NCBI GenBank assembly: GCA_964485215.1
Contig: CAZAIM010000030.1
Location: 1-21,101, forward strand
Direction of reading: 5' to 3'
DNA from: HGM04593 sp964485215
GTDB taxonomy: Bacteria > Bacteroidota > Bacteroidia > Bacteroidales > Bacteroidaceae
DNA: 21,101 bases
Every line of letters begins with the position of its first letter. The stretch's first letter is position 1. The translations under genes and the position numbers were made by a program. The notes under the pieces were generated by a model. That model was not told the DNA's origin, made no database searches, and worked only from the letters and a program-made list of their open reading frames with translations. Positions 21,041-21,101 of the stretch are shown here, one piece after another.

Positions 21041-21101
21041 CGTGAGTTCGATATAATTTTACTCCTCCACCGCAAGCGGTCCCCCTCCTCTATAATAATA
21101 G
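21041..21101. other. Window edge: short non-coding stretch with a GC-rich mini-palindrome
   Basis: ACCGC AA GCGGT (21069-21080) is a perfect short palindrome flanked by C-rich sequence (CTCCTCC and CCCCCTCCTC). It lies 28 bases after the last stop codon. There is no U-run after the stem, so a simple terminator is doubtful. The element is cut off by the window end. Confidence 0.3.

Overview
The window looks like chromosomal DNA of a Bacteroidales bacterium, most likely Prevotella- or Bacteroides-like. Several start regions carry the Bacteroidetes -7 box (TAnnTTTG, mostly as TATCTTCG or TATCTTTG), and in one case a matching -33 TTTG. Start codons follow A-rich leaders rather than strong Shine-Dalgarno sites. 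The gene content also fits: a Na+-decarboxylase-type methylmalonyl-CoA module, a secreted GH31 enzyme ending in dockerin and cohesin-like domains, and a DLGLPSGTKWA-type (FISUMP-like) domain. There is no RNA gene, insertion sequence, CRISPR array or phage gene. No gene-free stretch exceeds about 210 bases.

Region 1 (90-6334, minus strand, read right to left) is a tight six-gene run: alpha/beta hydrolase, membrane-anchored MurF-type ligase, D-Ala-D-Ala ligase, secreted alpha/beta hydrolase, UmuD, UmuC. Gaps are 2-53 bases. A strong stem-loop over the murF-like stop codon may split the run. The middle genes point to peptidoglycan precursor assembly. The last two form an SOS-type translesion polymerase, so mutagenic repair sits downstream of cell-wall genes.

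Region 2 (6420-10322, minus) is a single 1281-residue secreted GH31 glycosidase or transglucosylase. It has its own terminator and no SusC/SusD partner in view. Region 3 (10472-13025, plus) is MutS2, which shares a divergent promoter region with GH31. A 41-bp perfect palindrome lies between mutS2 and the convergent operon that follows.

Region 4 (13146-15885, minus) holds methylmalonyl-CoA epimerase, the carboxyltransferase subunit, a 49-residue gamma-like peptide without a membrane helix, and a biotin carrier protein. These serve propionate/succinate interconversion. The membrane beta subunit expected for a Na+ pump is not here.

Region 5 (15987-21040, plus) holds a transmembrane Ser/Thr kinase, a long-chain acyl-CoA synthetase closed by a strong terminator, and a small secreted Spy/CpxP-like protein. 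The kinase has nine K/R-T-E-I motifs in its juxtamembrane linker and an extracytoplasmic FISUMP-like domain.

The best candidates for something undescribed are the kinase with its Thr repeats, the membrane MurF/Ddl pair linked to UmuDC, and the incomplete decarboxylase operon.
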